Positions 44,083-52,593 of a stretch of DNA of 64,000 nucleotides are shown here, in pieces. Positions within the stretch are counted from its first letter, which is position 1; each line of letters opens with the position of its first letter. The position numbers were made by a program, and so were the translations under genes. The notes under the pieces are model-generated. The model was given only the letters and a program-made list of their open reading frames with translations, did no database searches and was not told the origin of the DNA. Source of the DNA: Pseudomonas helleri (GTDB lineage: Bacteria; Pseudomonadota; Gammaproteobacteria; Pseudomonadales; Pseudomonadaceae); assembly GCF_001043025.1 (NCBI RefSeq), contig NZ_JYLD01000008.1:186001-250000 (forward strand). The letters run 5' to 3'.

Positions 44083-45432
44083 TTAACTTTCTAAACACTT
44101 CTGGGCCGGCAGCAACAGGTGCATGCACAGACCGGTTTCGCCGTTAGTCGCCCATAAGCGCCCTTGTTGCAGCTCGATGGCGCGCTGGGCAATGGCAAGG
44201 CCCAGGCCAAACCCTTCCCCAATCGAACCTTTGAGTCGCTGATACGGCGCAAACAGGTTAAGCAGGTCTTCTTCTGCCACGCCGGGTCCCTGATCTTGCA
44301 GGCATAAATGCCAGGCATCGCCTTCGCGCCAGCCGCTGAGGGTGACGCTGCCATCTGGCGGTGAATAGCGAATGGCGTTGCGCAACAGGTTTTCCAGGGC
44401 CTGGGCCAGGCTGTCGAGGTGCACTTGCACGTAACACTCGGTGCCCAACAGGCAAGGCAAACGCTCGGCTGACCAGCCACTTTCAAAGCAGGCGTCTTCA
44501 CACAAGGCTTCCCACACCGACAGCACCAGGACTGGCTCGCTGGGCAGTTGCGTGCGCTCGGTGTCCATCCAGGCCAGGTTGAGGGTGTCTTCGAGCAAGC
44601 GCTGCATGTCGTCGATTTCGCGGTCCAGTCGCTGGCGCAACTGCTGCGCCGGTAACCGGCTGTCATGGGCGATGCGCAGACGTGCCAGCGGTGTGCGCAA
44701 TTCGTGACTCAGGGTACGCAACAACAAGCGCTGCTGATTCAGGCTTTGGCGCAAGCGGCTGGCCATATGTTCGAAGGCTTGAGCCAGCTCGCCCAACTCA
44801 TCGCGGCGCTTGATCAACGGCAAAGGCACTTCGCTGTCCAGGTCATCTGCGCGCAAGGCATCGGCGCGATCACGCAAGCGATTGAGTGGCACCACCAGGT
44901 TTCGATACAGCAGCAGGCCGAGCAGTGCGGCGAGCAAGGTTGGCATCACGCCGTGACTGAGCACATGGGTCCACGGCGTGAGGCCGCTGGGCAACAGGCG
45001 CTCGGGCAACTGGATAACCAACTGACCTTGCTCGGGATGCGTGGGGAACGGAATGCTGACATAGGGCAGTTCGTCTTGCAGGCGTCGGCTCATGGGCCAA
45101 TGCAGTTGGCGCATAAAGGTCAGCTGGCGATAAATCTCGGGCGTCAGCGGGGTGTTGCTCAAGCTTTCCAGGTGCGGCCCCAGCACCGTGACCCAGGTGT
45201 TCTCTTTGGCGGCAACTTGCCGGGTAAAGCGCTGCAGTGCGTCACGGTCCTGTTGCTGCCAAATGTCTTCGGCTTGCTGGGCATACTCGGCCAGGTAATC
45301 GCGCTCTTCAGGCGTCAGAAAGTAGGTCTGGCGTTCAGTCGACAGGCCCCAGATCCAGATGATCCAGGTCAGCAGCAAACAAAAACTGACTTGTAACAGC
45401 GCCAGCTTCCACAGCAAGGGGTGACGGCGCAT
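44083..45432 (-). CDS. pfeS: Sensor histidine kinase PfeS
   Basis: A 449-residue inner-membrane kinase with two spans (about 9-27 and 160-180) around a periplasmic sensor of about 130 residues, then HAMP (LVVPLNRLRDRADALRADDLDSEVPL), HisKA (TLSHELRTPLARLR, phospho-His) and HATPase (N-box LENLLRNAIRYSP, G-boxes DQGPGV and GFGLGLAIA). PfeS senses periplasmic enterobactin and phosphorylates PfeR. ATG 45432 overlaps the pfeR stop by one base (TGATG). Confidence 0.92.
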   Translation of the reverse strand: MRRHPLLWKLALLQVSFCLLLTWIIWIWGLSTERQTYFLTPEERDYLAEYAQQAEDIWQQQDRDALQRFTRQVAAKENTWVTVLGPHLESLSNTPLTPEIYRQLTFMRQLHWPMSRRLQDELPYVSIPFPTHPEQGQLVIQLPERLLPSGLTPWTHVLSHGVMPTLLAALLGLLLYRNLVVPLNRLRDRADALRADDLDSEVPLPLIKRRDELGELAQAFEHMASRLRQSLNQQRLLLRTLSHELRTPLARLRIAHDSRLPAQQLRQRLDREIDDMQRLLEDTLNLAWMDTERTQLPSEPVLVLSVWEALCEDACFESGWSAERLPCLLGTECYVQVHLDSLAQALENLLRNAIRYSPPDGSVTLSGWREGDAWHLCLQDQGPGVAEEDLLNLFAPYQRLKGSIGEGFGLGLAIAQRAIELQQGRLWATNGETGLCMHLLLPAQKCLES

Positions 45433-46130
45433 CAGTGTTTTTCCGTGTCGACCAGAATATAGCCCTGGCCGCGTATCGACTGGATCTGAATATGTTGCGC
45501 GCCGATCGCCGCCAGCTTGCGCCGGACATTGCACACGTGCACGTCGAGGCCACGGTCCAGCCGTGTGTAGATACGGTGCAACACCTGTTGATATAGAAAC
45601 GCCTTGCTCAAGGGTTCGCCGCCGTGTTCATGCAAAGTGAGCAGCAGCCTGAACTCCGAGCCGGTAAACCCGGCCAGTTGGCCGTTGTGCAGCACATCTT
45701 GGGCGCTCTCATCAAAGATTATTGAGCCGTGCTGACGCTCAACCGCAACTGGCTTGAACATGGCCATGCGCCGCAGCAGCGCATCGGTGCGCGCGTCCAG
45801 TTCGGCCAGGCTGAAGGGTTTGGGCAGGTAATCATCGGCACCACGGGTAAAGCCGGTGATGCGGTCCTGTTCATTGCCCAGGGCCGACATCAGCATCACC
45901 GGCACATTTTGCTGGCTGCGCAGGGCTTCGAGCAGTGACAAGCCGTCGATGCCTGGCAACATGATGTCCAGCAGTACCAGATCAAAAGGGCGTTGTTGCA
46001 GTGCGTTGAGGCCCTGAATGCCATCCGGGCAACTGGTGACGGTAAAGCCGCGCTGCAACAGATGACGTTCGAGGTCGTGGCGAAGCCGGAAATCGTCTTC
46101 GACCAACAGCAAGTGGGTGGGGCTAGGCAT
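45432..46130 (-). CDS. pfeR: OmpR-type response regulator PfeR
   Basis: A 232-residue regulator: receiver domain with phospho-Asp55 (DLVLLDIMLPG), acidic pair ED at 11-12 and Lys in YLPKPFSL; C-terminal winged helix (about 135-228) ending QIQSIRGQGYILV, the trans-reg-C signature. PfeR activates pfeA when enterobactin is present. It leads the pfeR-pfeS operon; pfeA and pfeE follow with their own promoter. A Fur-like site lies just upstream. Confidence 0.93.
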   Translation of the reverse strand: MPSPTHLLLVEDDFRLRHDLERHLLQRGFTVTSCPDGIQGLNALQQRPFDLVLLDIMLPGIDGLSLLEALRSQQNVPVMLMSALGNEQDRITGFTRGADDYLPKPFSLAELDARTDALLRRMAMFKPVAVERQHGSIIFDESAQDVLHNGQLAGFTGSEFRLLLTLHEHGGEPLSKAFLYQQVLHRIYTRLDRGLDVHVCNVRRKLAAIGAQHIQIQSIRGQGYILVDTEKH

Positions 46131-46144
46131 AGGAGAAAGGTATC

Positions 46145-46163
46145 AATGAGAATATTTCACATT
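46145..46163. promoter_or_regulatory. Predicted Fur box before pfeR
   Basis: AATGAGAATATTTCACATT matches the Fur 9-1-9 consensus at 14 of 18 arm positions and lies 15 bp upstream of the pfeR start. The rest of 46164-46374 shows no feature I can support. Confidence 0.65.
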
Positions 46164-46374
46164 CGCGAATATCCCACTAATACCGATGCTGTGCAATTGC
46201 TATGACGGACAGGATGACAGTTGTCATCTGTCTAGCCCGGTGGATGCACAGCGGATCTGATCAACTACAGGTCGGATTCGCACAAAAAGGGCGGTCTTGC
46301 TTCTGTTCGAATGATCCTCAACGGCCGGCCCCGCAGGCGGCTTTCAAGTGCGATCACCGACAAGGGTACCTGAC

Positions 46375-47586
46375 ATGCAAATGCCTAAAACCATCCAGAT
46401 CAAGAACGGCGAAAAAGTCACCCCAACGTTCTCGGCCCAGGAGTACGCCCATCGCCAGGCCAAGCTGCGTGCCTACATGGCGCAGAACAATATCGATGCA
46501 GCGGTGTTTACCTCGTACCACAACCTCAACTATTACAGTGACTTCCTGTACTGCTCGTTTGGCCGTAACTACGCACTGGTGGTCACGCAGGACCGCGTAG
46601 TAACCATCAGCGCCAACATCGATGGCGGCCAACCCTGGCGCCGGACCATGGGCACCGACAACATCGTTTACACCGACTGGCAGCGCGACAACTACTTTGT
46701 CGCCATCCAGCAAGCGTTGCCCAAGGCCGGGCGCATCGGGATCGAGTTCGATCACATGAATTTGCTCAATCGCGACAAGCTCGCCAGCCGTTACCCGCAA
46801 GCAGAGTTTGTCGACATCGCCGCCCCCTGCATGCGCCTGCGCATGATCAAATCGGCCGAAGAACACGCGATTATTCGTCATGGTGCGCGTATCGCCGATA
46901 TCGGCGGCGCGGCGGTTGTCGAAGCCTTGGCCGATCAGGTGCCGGAATACGAAGTGGCGCTGCATGCGACCCAGGCCATGGTCCGGGAAATTGCCCGCAC
47001 CTTCCCGGACTCTGAGTTGATGGACAGCTGGACCTGGTTCCAGTCCGGCATCAACACCGATGGCGCACACAACCCGGTGACCACTCGCAAGGTCAACAAA
47101 GGCGACATTCTGAGCCTGAACTGCTTCCCGATGATTGCCGGATATTACACCGCGCTGGAGCGTACGTTGTTCCTGGATCATTGCTCTGACGCACACCTGC
47201 GCCTGTGGGAAGTGAACGTCAAGGTGCACGAGGCCGGGTTAAAGCTGATCAAGCCGGGCATGCGCTGCTCGGACATTGCCCGGCAGTTGAATGAGATCTT
47301 TCTGGAACACGATTTGCTGCAATATCGCACCTTTGGTTACGGCCATTCGTTTGGCACCTTGAGCCACTACTACGGGCGTGAAGCCGGGCTGGAGCTGCGT
47401 GAAGACATCGACACGGTGCTGGAGCCCGGGATGGTGGTGTCGATTGAGCCGATGATCATGATTCCCGAAGGTCGCCCCGGTGCCGGCGGCTATCGCGAAC
47501 ACGACATTTTGATCGTGAACGAACAGGGCGGTGAAAACATCACCCATTTCCCGTATGGCCCGCAGCACAACATCATCAAGAAATAG
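46375..47586 (+). CDS. creA: Creatinase (creatine amidinohydrolase)
   Basis: A 403-residue enzyme that hydrolyses creatine to sarcosine and urea. It is very close to P. putida creatinase throughout (SYHNLNYYSDFLYCSFGRNYA, GGQPWRRTMGTDNIVYTDWQRDNYF, RTFGYGHSFGTLSHYYGREAGLELR). The catalytic His232 is in NTDGAHNPVTT. The fold is the pita-bread M24 type without metal ligands, as expected for creatinase. ATG 46375 has AAGGG upstream; MPKTIQ at 46381 is a possible alternative. The MHS permease and a GATR regulator follow. Confidence 0.94.
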   Translation: MQMPKTIQIKNGEKVTPTFSAQEYAHRQAKLRAYMAQNNIDAAVFTSYHNLNYYSDFLYCSFGRNYALVVTQDRVVTISANIDGGQPWRRTMGTDNIVYTDWQRDNYFVAIQQALPKAGRIGIEFDHMNLLNRDKLASRYPQAEFVDIAAPCMRLRMIKSAEEHAIIRHGARIADIGGAAVVEALADQVPEYEVALHATQAMVREIARTFPDSELMDSWTWFQSGINTDGAHNPVTTRKVNKGDILSLNCFPMIAGYYTALERTLFLDHCSDAHLRLWEVNVKVHEAGLKLIKPGMRCSDIARQLNEIFLEHDLLQYRTFGYGHSFGTLSHYYGREAGLELREDIDTVLEPGMVVSIEPMIMIPEGRPGAGGYREHDILIVNEQGGENITHFPYGPQHNIIKK

Positions 47587-47598
47587 AACACTTTTATC

Positions 47599-47640
47599 CG
47601 CTGCCGCAGGCTGCGCAACCCATCGCAGCCTGCGGCAGCG
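47599..47640. repeat. 17-bp perfect inverted repeat between creatinase and permease genes
   Basis: CGCTGCCGCAGGCTGCG (47599-47615) and its exact complement CGCAGCCTGCGGCAGCG (47624-47640) with an 8-base loop. It is a pseudomonad REP of another family and may reduce read-through into the permease gene. Confidence 0.8.
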
Positions 47641-47734
47641 ACTACAAAGCCCTGCTCAACGCATGCGCGCCTTAGACGCGCAGCGTTTCTGACCCATTAC
47701 CCCTGCCAACAAGAACACAATGAGGGTATTTGTC

Positions 47735-49075
47735 ATGTCCACCGTCTCGTCCACGCTTTCCCTGACCGCCGAACAAGAGCTCGAACTCAGCAGTGAACGC
47801 AAGGCCTTGCGCCGCGCCGCCACCGCCAGTTTTCTGGGCAATTTTGTCGAGTGGTTTGATTACGCTGCGTATGGCTATCTGGCGACCATCATCGCCTTGA
47901 CGTTCTTCCCGCAGACCGATGCGGCAACCGGTCTGCTGGCAACCTTCGCGGTGTTTGCGCTGTCGTTTATCGTGCGTCCCATCGGCGGGTTGGTATGGGG
48001 CCATTTTGGCGACAAATACGGGCGTCGCAGCGCCTTGGCCTGGTCGATTCTGATCATGACTGTCTCGACCTTTTGCATTGGCTTGTTGCCGGGTTACAAC
48101 CACATCGGCCTGTGGGCTCCGGCGCTGCTGTTGTTGATCCGGCTGGTGCAGGGTTTTTCGGCCTCCGGTGAGTACGCGGGGGCTTCGGCGTTTTTGGCCG
48201 AGTACGCCCCTCAGGGCAAACGCGGCTTTTACACCAGCATTGTCCCGGCGAGCACCGCCGCCGGGCTGTTGTTCGGTGCGATATTTGTCGCGGGGCTGCA
48301 TGCGCTCATGACCGTTGAAAACCTCCACGACTGGGGCTGGCGCTTGCCGTTCTTGCTGGCCGCGCCGTTTGGTCTGGTCGGGCGTTATATCCGCGTGAGC
48401 TTGCAGGATTCACCCAAGTTCCTGGAGATGGAAAAACGTCTGGAGGCCAAGGAATGCGCGACCCACGCGCCGATTCGCGAATTGCTCACGGTGCATCGCC
48501 GTGCAGTGGTCATCGGGATCGGCGTGACCTGCTTGAATGCCGTGGCGTTTTACCTGTTGCTCAGTTACATGCCGACCTACCTGTCGACAGAAATGGGCAT
48601 GAGTGAAAGCGATTCATTTATCGCTTCTACCGTGTCTTTGGCGACCTATATCGGCTTGATCTTTCTGATGGGCAAACTGTCCGACCGATACGGCCGCAAG
48701 ACCATGCTGGTGGCGGCATCGGTACTGTTTTTGCTGCTGACCTTTCCGCTGTTCGGGATGCTCGGTAACCCGTCGCTGGTGGTGATTTTGATGATTCAGA
48801 TCGCTTTCGGGGCGATTCTGGCGATGAACGACGGCACCTTGCCGTGTTTCCTGGCCGAGATTTTCCCGACACGGGTGCGCTTCAGCGGTTTTGCCTTCAG
48901 CTTTAACATCGCCAATGCCGTGTTTGGCGGCACCGCGCCGTTTATCGCGACCTGGCTGATCCAGCTGACAGGCAACAAAATGGCCCCGGCCTGGTACTTG
49001 TTGGCGGCAGCCGCCGTGGCCTTGATCGCAATGCTCGCCAGCCGCGAGACCGCGTACAAGGCATTGCAGGATTAA
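47735..49075 (+). CDS. MHS-family MFS permease, probable creatine or betaine/proline-type uptake
   Basis: A 446-residue metabolite:H+ symporter (ProP/KgtP family) with 12 spans. FLGNFVEWFDYAAYGYLATIIALTFFP opens span 1, GGLVWGHFGDKYGRRSAL is the signature loop, and GFSASGEYAGASAFLAEYAPQGKRGFYTS follows span 4. ATG 47735 has GAGGG upstream. Placement between creatinase and a GATR regulator makes creatine, or a methylated amino acid, a likely substrate. The gene follows creA by 148 bp. Confidence 0.83.
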   Translation: MSTVSSTLSLTAEQELELSSERKALRRAATASFLGNFVEWFDYAAYGYLATIIALTFFPQTDAATGLLATFAVFALSFIVRPIGGLVWGHFGDKYGRRSALAWSILIMTVSTFCIGLLPGYNHIGLWAPALLLLIRLVQGFSASGEYAGASAFLAEYAPQGKRGFYTSIVPASTAAGLLFGAIFVAGLHALMTVENLHDWGWRLPFLLAAPFGLVGRYIRVSLQDSPKFLEMEKRLEAKECATHAPIRELLTVHRRAVVIGIGVTCLNAVAFYLLLSYMPTYLSTEMGMSESDSFIASTVSLATYIGLIFLMGKLSDRYGRKTMLVAASVLFLLLTFPLFGMLGNPSLVVILMIQIAFGAILAMNDGTLPCFLAEIFPTRVRFSGFAFSFNIANAVFGGTAPFIATWLIQLTGNKMAPAWYLLAAAAVALIAMLASRETAYKALQD

Positions 49076-49094
49076 CAAAAAACGCGCGGGTTTC

Positions 49095-49161
49095 TGTTGG
49101 AGCGAGCTTGCCTCGCGATCTTTTAAATAGTCAAAAGATCGCGCGACAAGCTCGCTTCTAC
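49095..49161. repeat. Degenerate REPIN hairpin
   Basis: Arms 49095-49124 and 49133-49161 of the TAGGAGCGAGCTTGC type with several mismatches (TTGGAGC, GCGCGACAAG, CTTCTAC). It lies between the convergent permease and regulator genes. Confidence 0.7.
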
Positions 49162-49171
49162 GTCTGCGGGA

Positions 49172-50167
49172 TCAGTGCAACGCCACTTGCTTACGCTCGC
49201 CAACCGGCGAGACACCGAATAGGCGGCTGTAGCATTTGGAGAAATGCGCCGCCGAGACAAAGCCGCAGGCGAGGGCGATGTCACGCACTTGCGACTCACT
49301 GCGCAGCAACAAGGTACGGGCGCGGGCCAGACGCAGTTCCAGGTAGTACTGGCTTGGCGTGCGTTGCAGGTGTTTGTTGAACAGGCGCTCCAACTGGCGC
49401 ACCGACACGTCATTGAACCGGGCCAAGTCTTCAAGGCTGACCGGTTCTTCCAGGTTGGCCTCCATAATCGCCACTACCTGGCTGAGCTTGGGCTGCGAAG
49501 TCCCCAGCTTTTGCCGTAAAGGCACGCGTTGTTGCTCTTGCGCGCCTCGGGCCCGATCGCACAACAGCAGTTCGGCAGCGTGGGCGGCGATCTCCCGGCC
49601 ACCCGGTTCACGGGCGATCAATTGCAAAGTCATGTCCATGGACGCGACGCCGCCGGAACAGGTGAAGCGATCGCGGTCCATTTCGAACAACTGGTTGGAA
49701 ATGATGATTCCGGGGAAGTGATCTTTGAGGGTCTCAATGTCTTCCCAGTGGATGGTGCAGCGATAGCCCTTGAGCAAGCCCGCACGGGCCAGCCAGTAAC
49801 TGCCGGTACAAATGCCCCCCAGGGTGACTTTTTCGTGGGCCAGCTTGCGCAACCAGTTAAGCAAAGGCCGACTGCTGAGGTGAGACACGATCGGGTTTGA
49901 GCCCACCACCAGCAATATGTCCAGTTTTGGTGCGTCACCAATGGCGTAGTCGGGCAGGATGCGCATGCCGTTGCTGGCGGTCACCGGGTCCAGGTTGGGG
50001 GCAATGATCACCGAGCGGAACAACTCACGCCGCGCCGCCATATTGGCCATGCGCAGGGTCTCAATCGCCGAGGCAAAACCGATAGTGGTGAAGTTCGGTA
50101 TCACTAAAAAACCCACGGTTTTCGCCGTGGGCACATTAATCGACGAGCCTGTAACAGGTGCTGGCAT
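49172..50167 (-). CDS. GATR (GlxA-type) AraC-family regulator, possible creatine regulator
   Basis: A 331-residue protein: N-terminal DJ-1/PfpI-like glutamine amidotransferase domain (about 15-185, TVGFLVIPNFTTIGFASAIETLRMAN ... GGICTGSYWLARAGLLKG) and a C-terminal AraC double helix-turn-helix (about 225-325, LEDLARFNDVSVRQLERLFNKHL and VRDIALACGFVSAAHFSKCYSRLFG). GATR members GbdR, SouR and CahR control glycine betaine, sarcosine and creatine use in pseudomonads. Its position suggests control of creA and the permease. ATG 50167 follows AAGGA; an in-frame run to 50236 is less likely. Confidence 0.85.
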   Translation of the reverse strand: MPAPVTGSSINVPTAKTVGFLVIPNFTTIGFASAIETLRMANMAARRELFRSVIIAPNLDPVTASNGMRILPDYAIGDAPKLDILLVVGSNPIVSHLSSRPLLNWLRKLAHEKVTLGGICTGSYWLARAGLLKGYRCTIHWEDIETLKDHFPGIIISNQLFEMDRDRFTCSGGVASMDMTLQLIAREPGGREIAAHAAELLLCDRARGAQEQQRVPLRQKLGTSQPKLSQVVAIMEANLEEPVSLEDLARFNDVSVRQLERLFNKHLQRTPSQYYLELRLARARTLLLRSESQVRDIALACGFVSAAHFSKCYSRLFGVSPVGERKQVALH

Positions 50168-50434
50168 TCCAAGGTTCCTTCTTACGCTCCAGGACGCGTC
50201 TAGCGTCGGGGTTTTCGCAGTTCGTTGCAGTCCCATTTAAACAATCTGCAATGTGCTGGAGCGTAGCCAAGCATTTGTTATGCCAGCAGATGAACGTGCG
50301 TTGCGGCGTGTGGTGTGATCCGGGTCAAGTGATGTCATTTTGTTATCAGGTACAACCACCCATGAGGAGTTCATAAAAATAATGGTCCGCACCGAGGGGT
50401 CCACCCCAGGTCGGCGCCTTAAAGGAATAACGTC

Positions 50435-52483
50435 ATGGTTTTAACCTTCCCGCGTCTGGCCATAGCCGGTCTGACGCTGATGAGTACCTTTGCAGCCTGC
50501 GCCAATGAGCCGACTCCGGCAGTTGGCAGCGCCCCCCAATCCACGCAGACCGAGCGCGGCCAGTATGTTGCCCAACTGGGTGACTGCATCGCTTGCCACA
50601 CCGCTAAAGGCGCGGCGCCCATGTCTGGTGGTCTGGCGCTGAAAACCCCGATGGGGACCATTTACTCGACCAACATCACCCCTGACCGCGACACAGGTAT
50701 CGGCAACTACAGCTTTGAGCAGTTTGATGAGGTGATGCGCAAAGGCGTGACCCCGAGTGGGCAACACCTGTACCCGGCCATGCCGTACCCGTCTTACGCG
50801 AAGATGAGCGAAGGCGATATGCAGGACTTGTATGCCTACCTGATGCAGGGCGTAACCCCGGTCAAAAACGCCAACCTAGAGTCTGAAATGAGCTTCCCGT
50901 TCAATCAGCGCTGGGGCCTGGCGTTGTGGAACATGATGTTCCTCGATACCCGGCCGTTTGTGCCTGACCCGGCCAGGACTGACGTGATCAACCGTGGCGC
51001 CTATCTGGTGCAAGGGCTTGGGCACTGCGGCTCATGCCATACGCCGCGCGGGCTGGCTTTCCAGGAAAAAGCCATGAGCGATGCCGGCAACAGTGGCAAG
51101 CACTACCTGGCTGGCGAGACGGTCGAGGAGTGGCAAGCGCTGAGCCTGCGTAACCTGTGGACGGTTGATGACACCGTGCAATTGCTCAAGACCGGGCAAA
51201 ACCGCTTCGCCACGGTCTCGGGCAACATGGTCGATGTGATTCACCACAGCACCCAGCATTTCACCGATGCTGACCTGACGGCCATTGCCAGCTATTTGAA
51301 ATCGTTGCCAGCAGGCAAGGACGAGTTGCCGATGCCCGCAGTGGCCAACGCCCCGGCGCTCGCCCCTGAGACCTTGTTCAGCACCCGTGGCGGGCTGGGT
51401 TATACGCAGTTTTGCGCCGACTGCCACCGCCCGGACGGCGGCGGGGTCAAAGGTATCTTCCCGCCCTTAAATGGCAACCCGAGCATCCTTTCGCCTAACC
51501 CGACCTCGTTGTTGCATATCACCCTGACCGGCTGGCAAACCGCGCAAACGGCGGCTCATCCACGGGTCTACACCATGCCCGGCTTCGCGAGGCTGAGCGA
51601 TGCCGAAATCGCTGAAATCCTGAGCTTTGTGCGCAGCAGTTGGGGCAATGACGCCGCGGCCATCAAGCCTGCGCAAGTAGCCAAGATGCGCAAGCAACTC
51701 GATCCGCAGACCACTGATTCCAGCGCCTTTGAAACCCCGCGTCTGGCCAATTTGTTAAGCGCATCCAACGCCGATCAAGTGGTGCGCGGCATGCGTCTGC
51801 ACTTGCAAACCAAGGCTTTGCTCCCGGATAACGTCGGCAATGCGCTCAATTGCACCAGTTGCCACTTGAATGCGGGCACTGTGGCGGATGGCTCGCCGTT
51901 TGTGGGCGTGTCCGCGTTCTTTCCGGGATATGCGCCGCGTGCGGGCAAGGAAATCACTCTGGAGGAGCGGATCAACGGCTGTTTCCGCCGCTCGATGGAC
52001 GGCAAGCCGCTGCCGGTTGCGTCCCCTGACATGCAGGCCATGGTGGCGTATTTCGACTGGATGAAAATGAACACCGCCCCCGGCGATAAAGTGGCGGGCC
52101 GTGGCGTCGGCAAGATCGACCCGGGCATCAAGCCCAATGTCGACAACGGCAAAGTGGTGTATGTGCAGCAATGCGCCGTGTGCCACGGTGATGACGGCCA
52201 AGGCCTCAAACACGCGGATGGCAGCTATGTGTACCCGCCGTTGTGGGGCGATGAGTCGTTCAATATCGGCGCGGGCATGGCGCGTACCTACACGGCGGCG
52301 GCCTTTGTTAAGCGCAACATGCCGATCGGTTTTCACGCGAACTTTCCGTTGGGGCAGGGCGGCTTGTCAGATCAGGACGCGGTGGACGTGGCCGAGTACT
52401 TCTCGCACAAACCCCGGCCAGACTTCGTCGACAAGGCCAAGGACTGGCCCAAGGGCGGTAAACCGGTGGATGCGCGTTACTGA
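50435..52483 (+). CDS. Pentahaem cytochrome c: AdhB-like trihaem part fused to a TsdA-like dihaem part
   Basis: A 682-residue exported protein with five CxxCH haem sites: CIACH 51-55, CGSCH 198-202, CADCH 327-331, CTSCH 473-477 and CAVCH 580-584. Residues about 40-425 resemble the trihaem subunit of membrane alcohol/gluconate dehydrogenases (GLALKTPMGTIYSTNITPD, MPYPSYAKMSEGDMQDLYAYL). Residues about 440-682 resemble thiosulfate dehydrogenase/SoxAX-like dihaem cytochromes (CTSCHLNAGTVADGSPFVGV, LEERINGCFRRSMDGKPLP). The N-terminus TFAAC could be a lipobox, though F is unusual there. ATG 50435 has AAGGA at 9 bp. No flavin or PQQ dehydrogenase subunit lies beside it. Confidence 0.88.
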   Translation: MVLTFPRLAIAGLTLMSTFAACANEPTPAVGSAPQSTQTERGQYVAQLGDCIACHTAKGAAPMSGGLALKTPMGTIYSTNITPDRDTGIGNYSFEQFDEVMRKGVTPSGQHLYPAMPYPSYAKMSEGDMQDLYAYLMQGVTPVKNANLESEMSFPFNQRWGLALWNMMFLDTRPFVPDPARTDVINRGAYLVQGLGHCGSCHTPRGLAFQEKAMSDAGNSGKHYLAGETVEEWQALSLRNLWTVDDTVQLLKTGQNRFATVSGNMVDVIHHSTQHFTDADLTAIASYLKSLPAGKDELPMPAVANAPALAPETLFSTRGGLGYTQFCADCHRPDGGGVKGIFPPLNGNPSILSPNPTSLLHITLTGWQTAQTAAHPRVYTMPGFARLSDAEIAEILSFVRSSWGNDAAAIKPAQVAKMRKQLDPQTTDSSAFETPRLANLLSASNADQVVRGMRLHLQTKALLPDNVGNALNCTSCHLNAGTVADGSPFVGVSAFFPGYAPRAGKEITLEERINGCFRRSMDGKPLPVASPDMQAMVAYFDWMKMNTAPGDKVAGRGVGKIDPGIKPNVDNGKVVYVQQCAVCHGDDGQGLKHADGSYVYPPLWGDESFNIGAGMARTYTAAAFVKRNMPIGFHANFPLGQGGLSDQDAVDVAEYFSHKPRPDFVDKAKDWPKGGKPVDARY

Positions 52484-52492
52484 GTAAACCCG

Positions 52493-52560
52493 TGTAGGAG
52501 CGAGCTTGTCTCGCGATCTTTTAAAAGATCAAAAGATCGCGAGGCAAGCTCGCTCCTACA
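52493..52560. repeat. REPIN hairpin between the cytochrome and PBP2 genes
   Basis: Arms 52493-52522 and 52531-52560 (TGTAGGAGCGAGCTTGTCTC... and complement) with one mismatch and an 8-bp spacer, in the gap between convergent genes. Confidence 0.85.
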
Positions 52561-52593
52561 GGGCATTCGCCAGTCGTCAAAGACCGCGTGATA

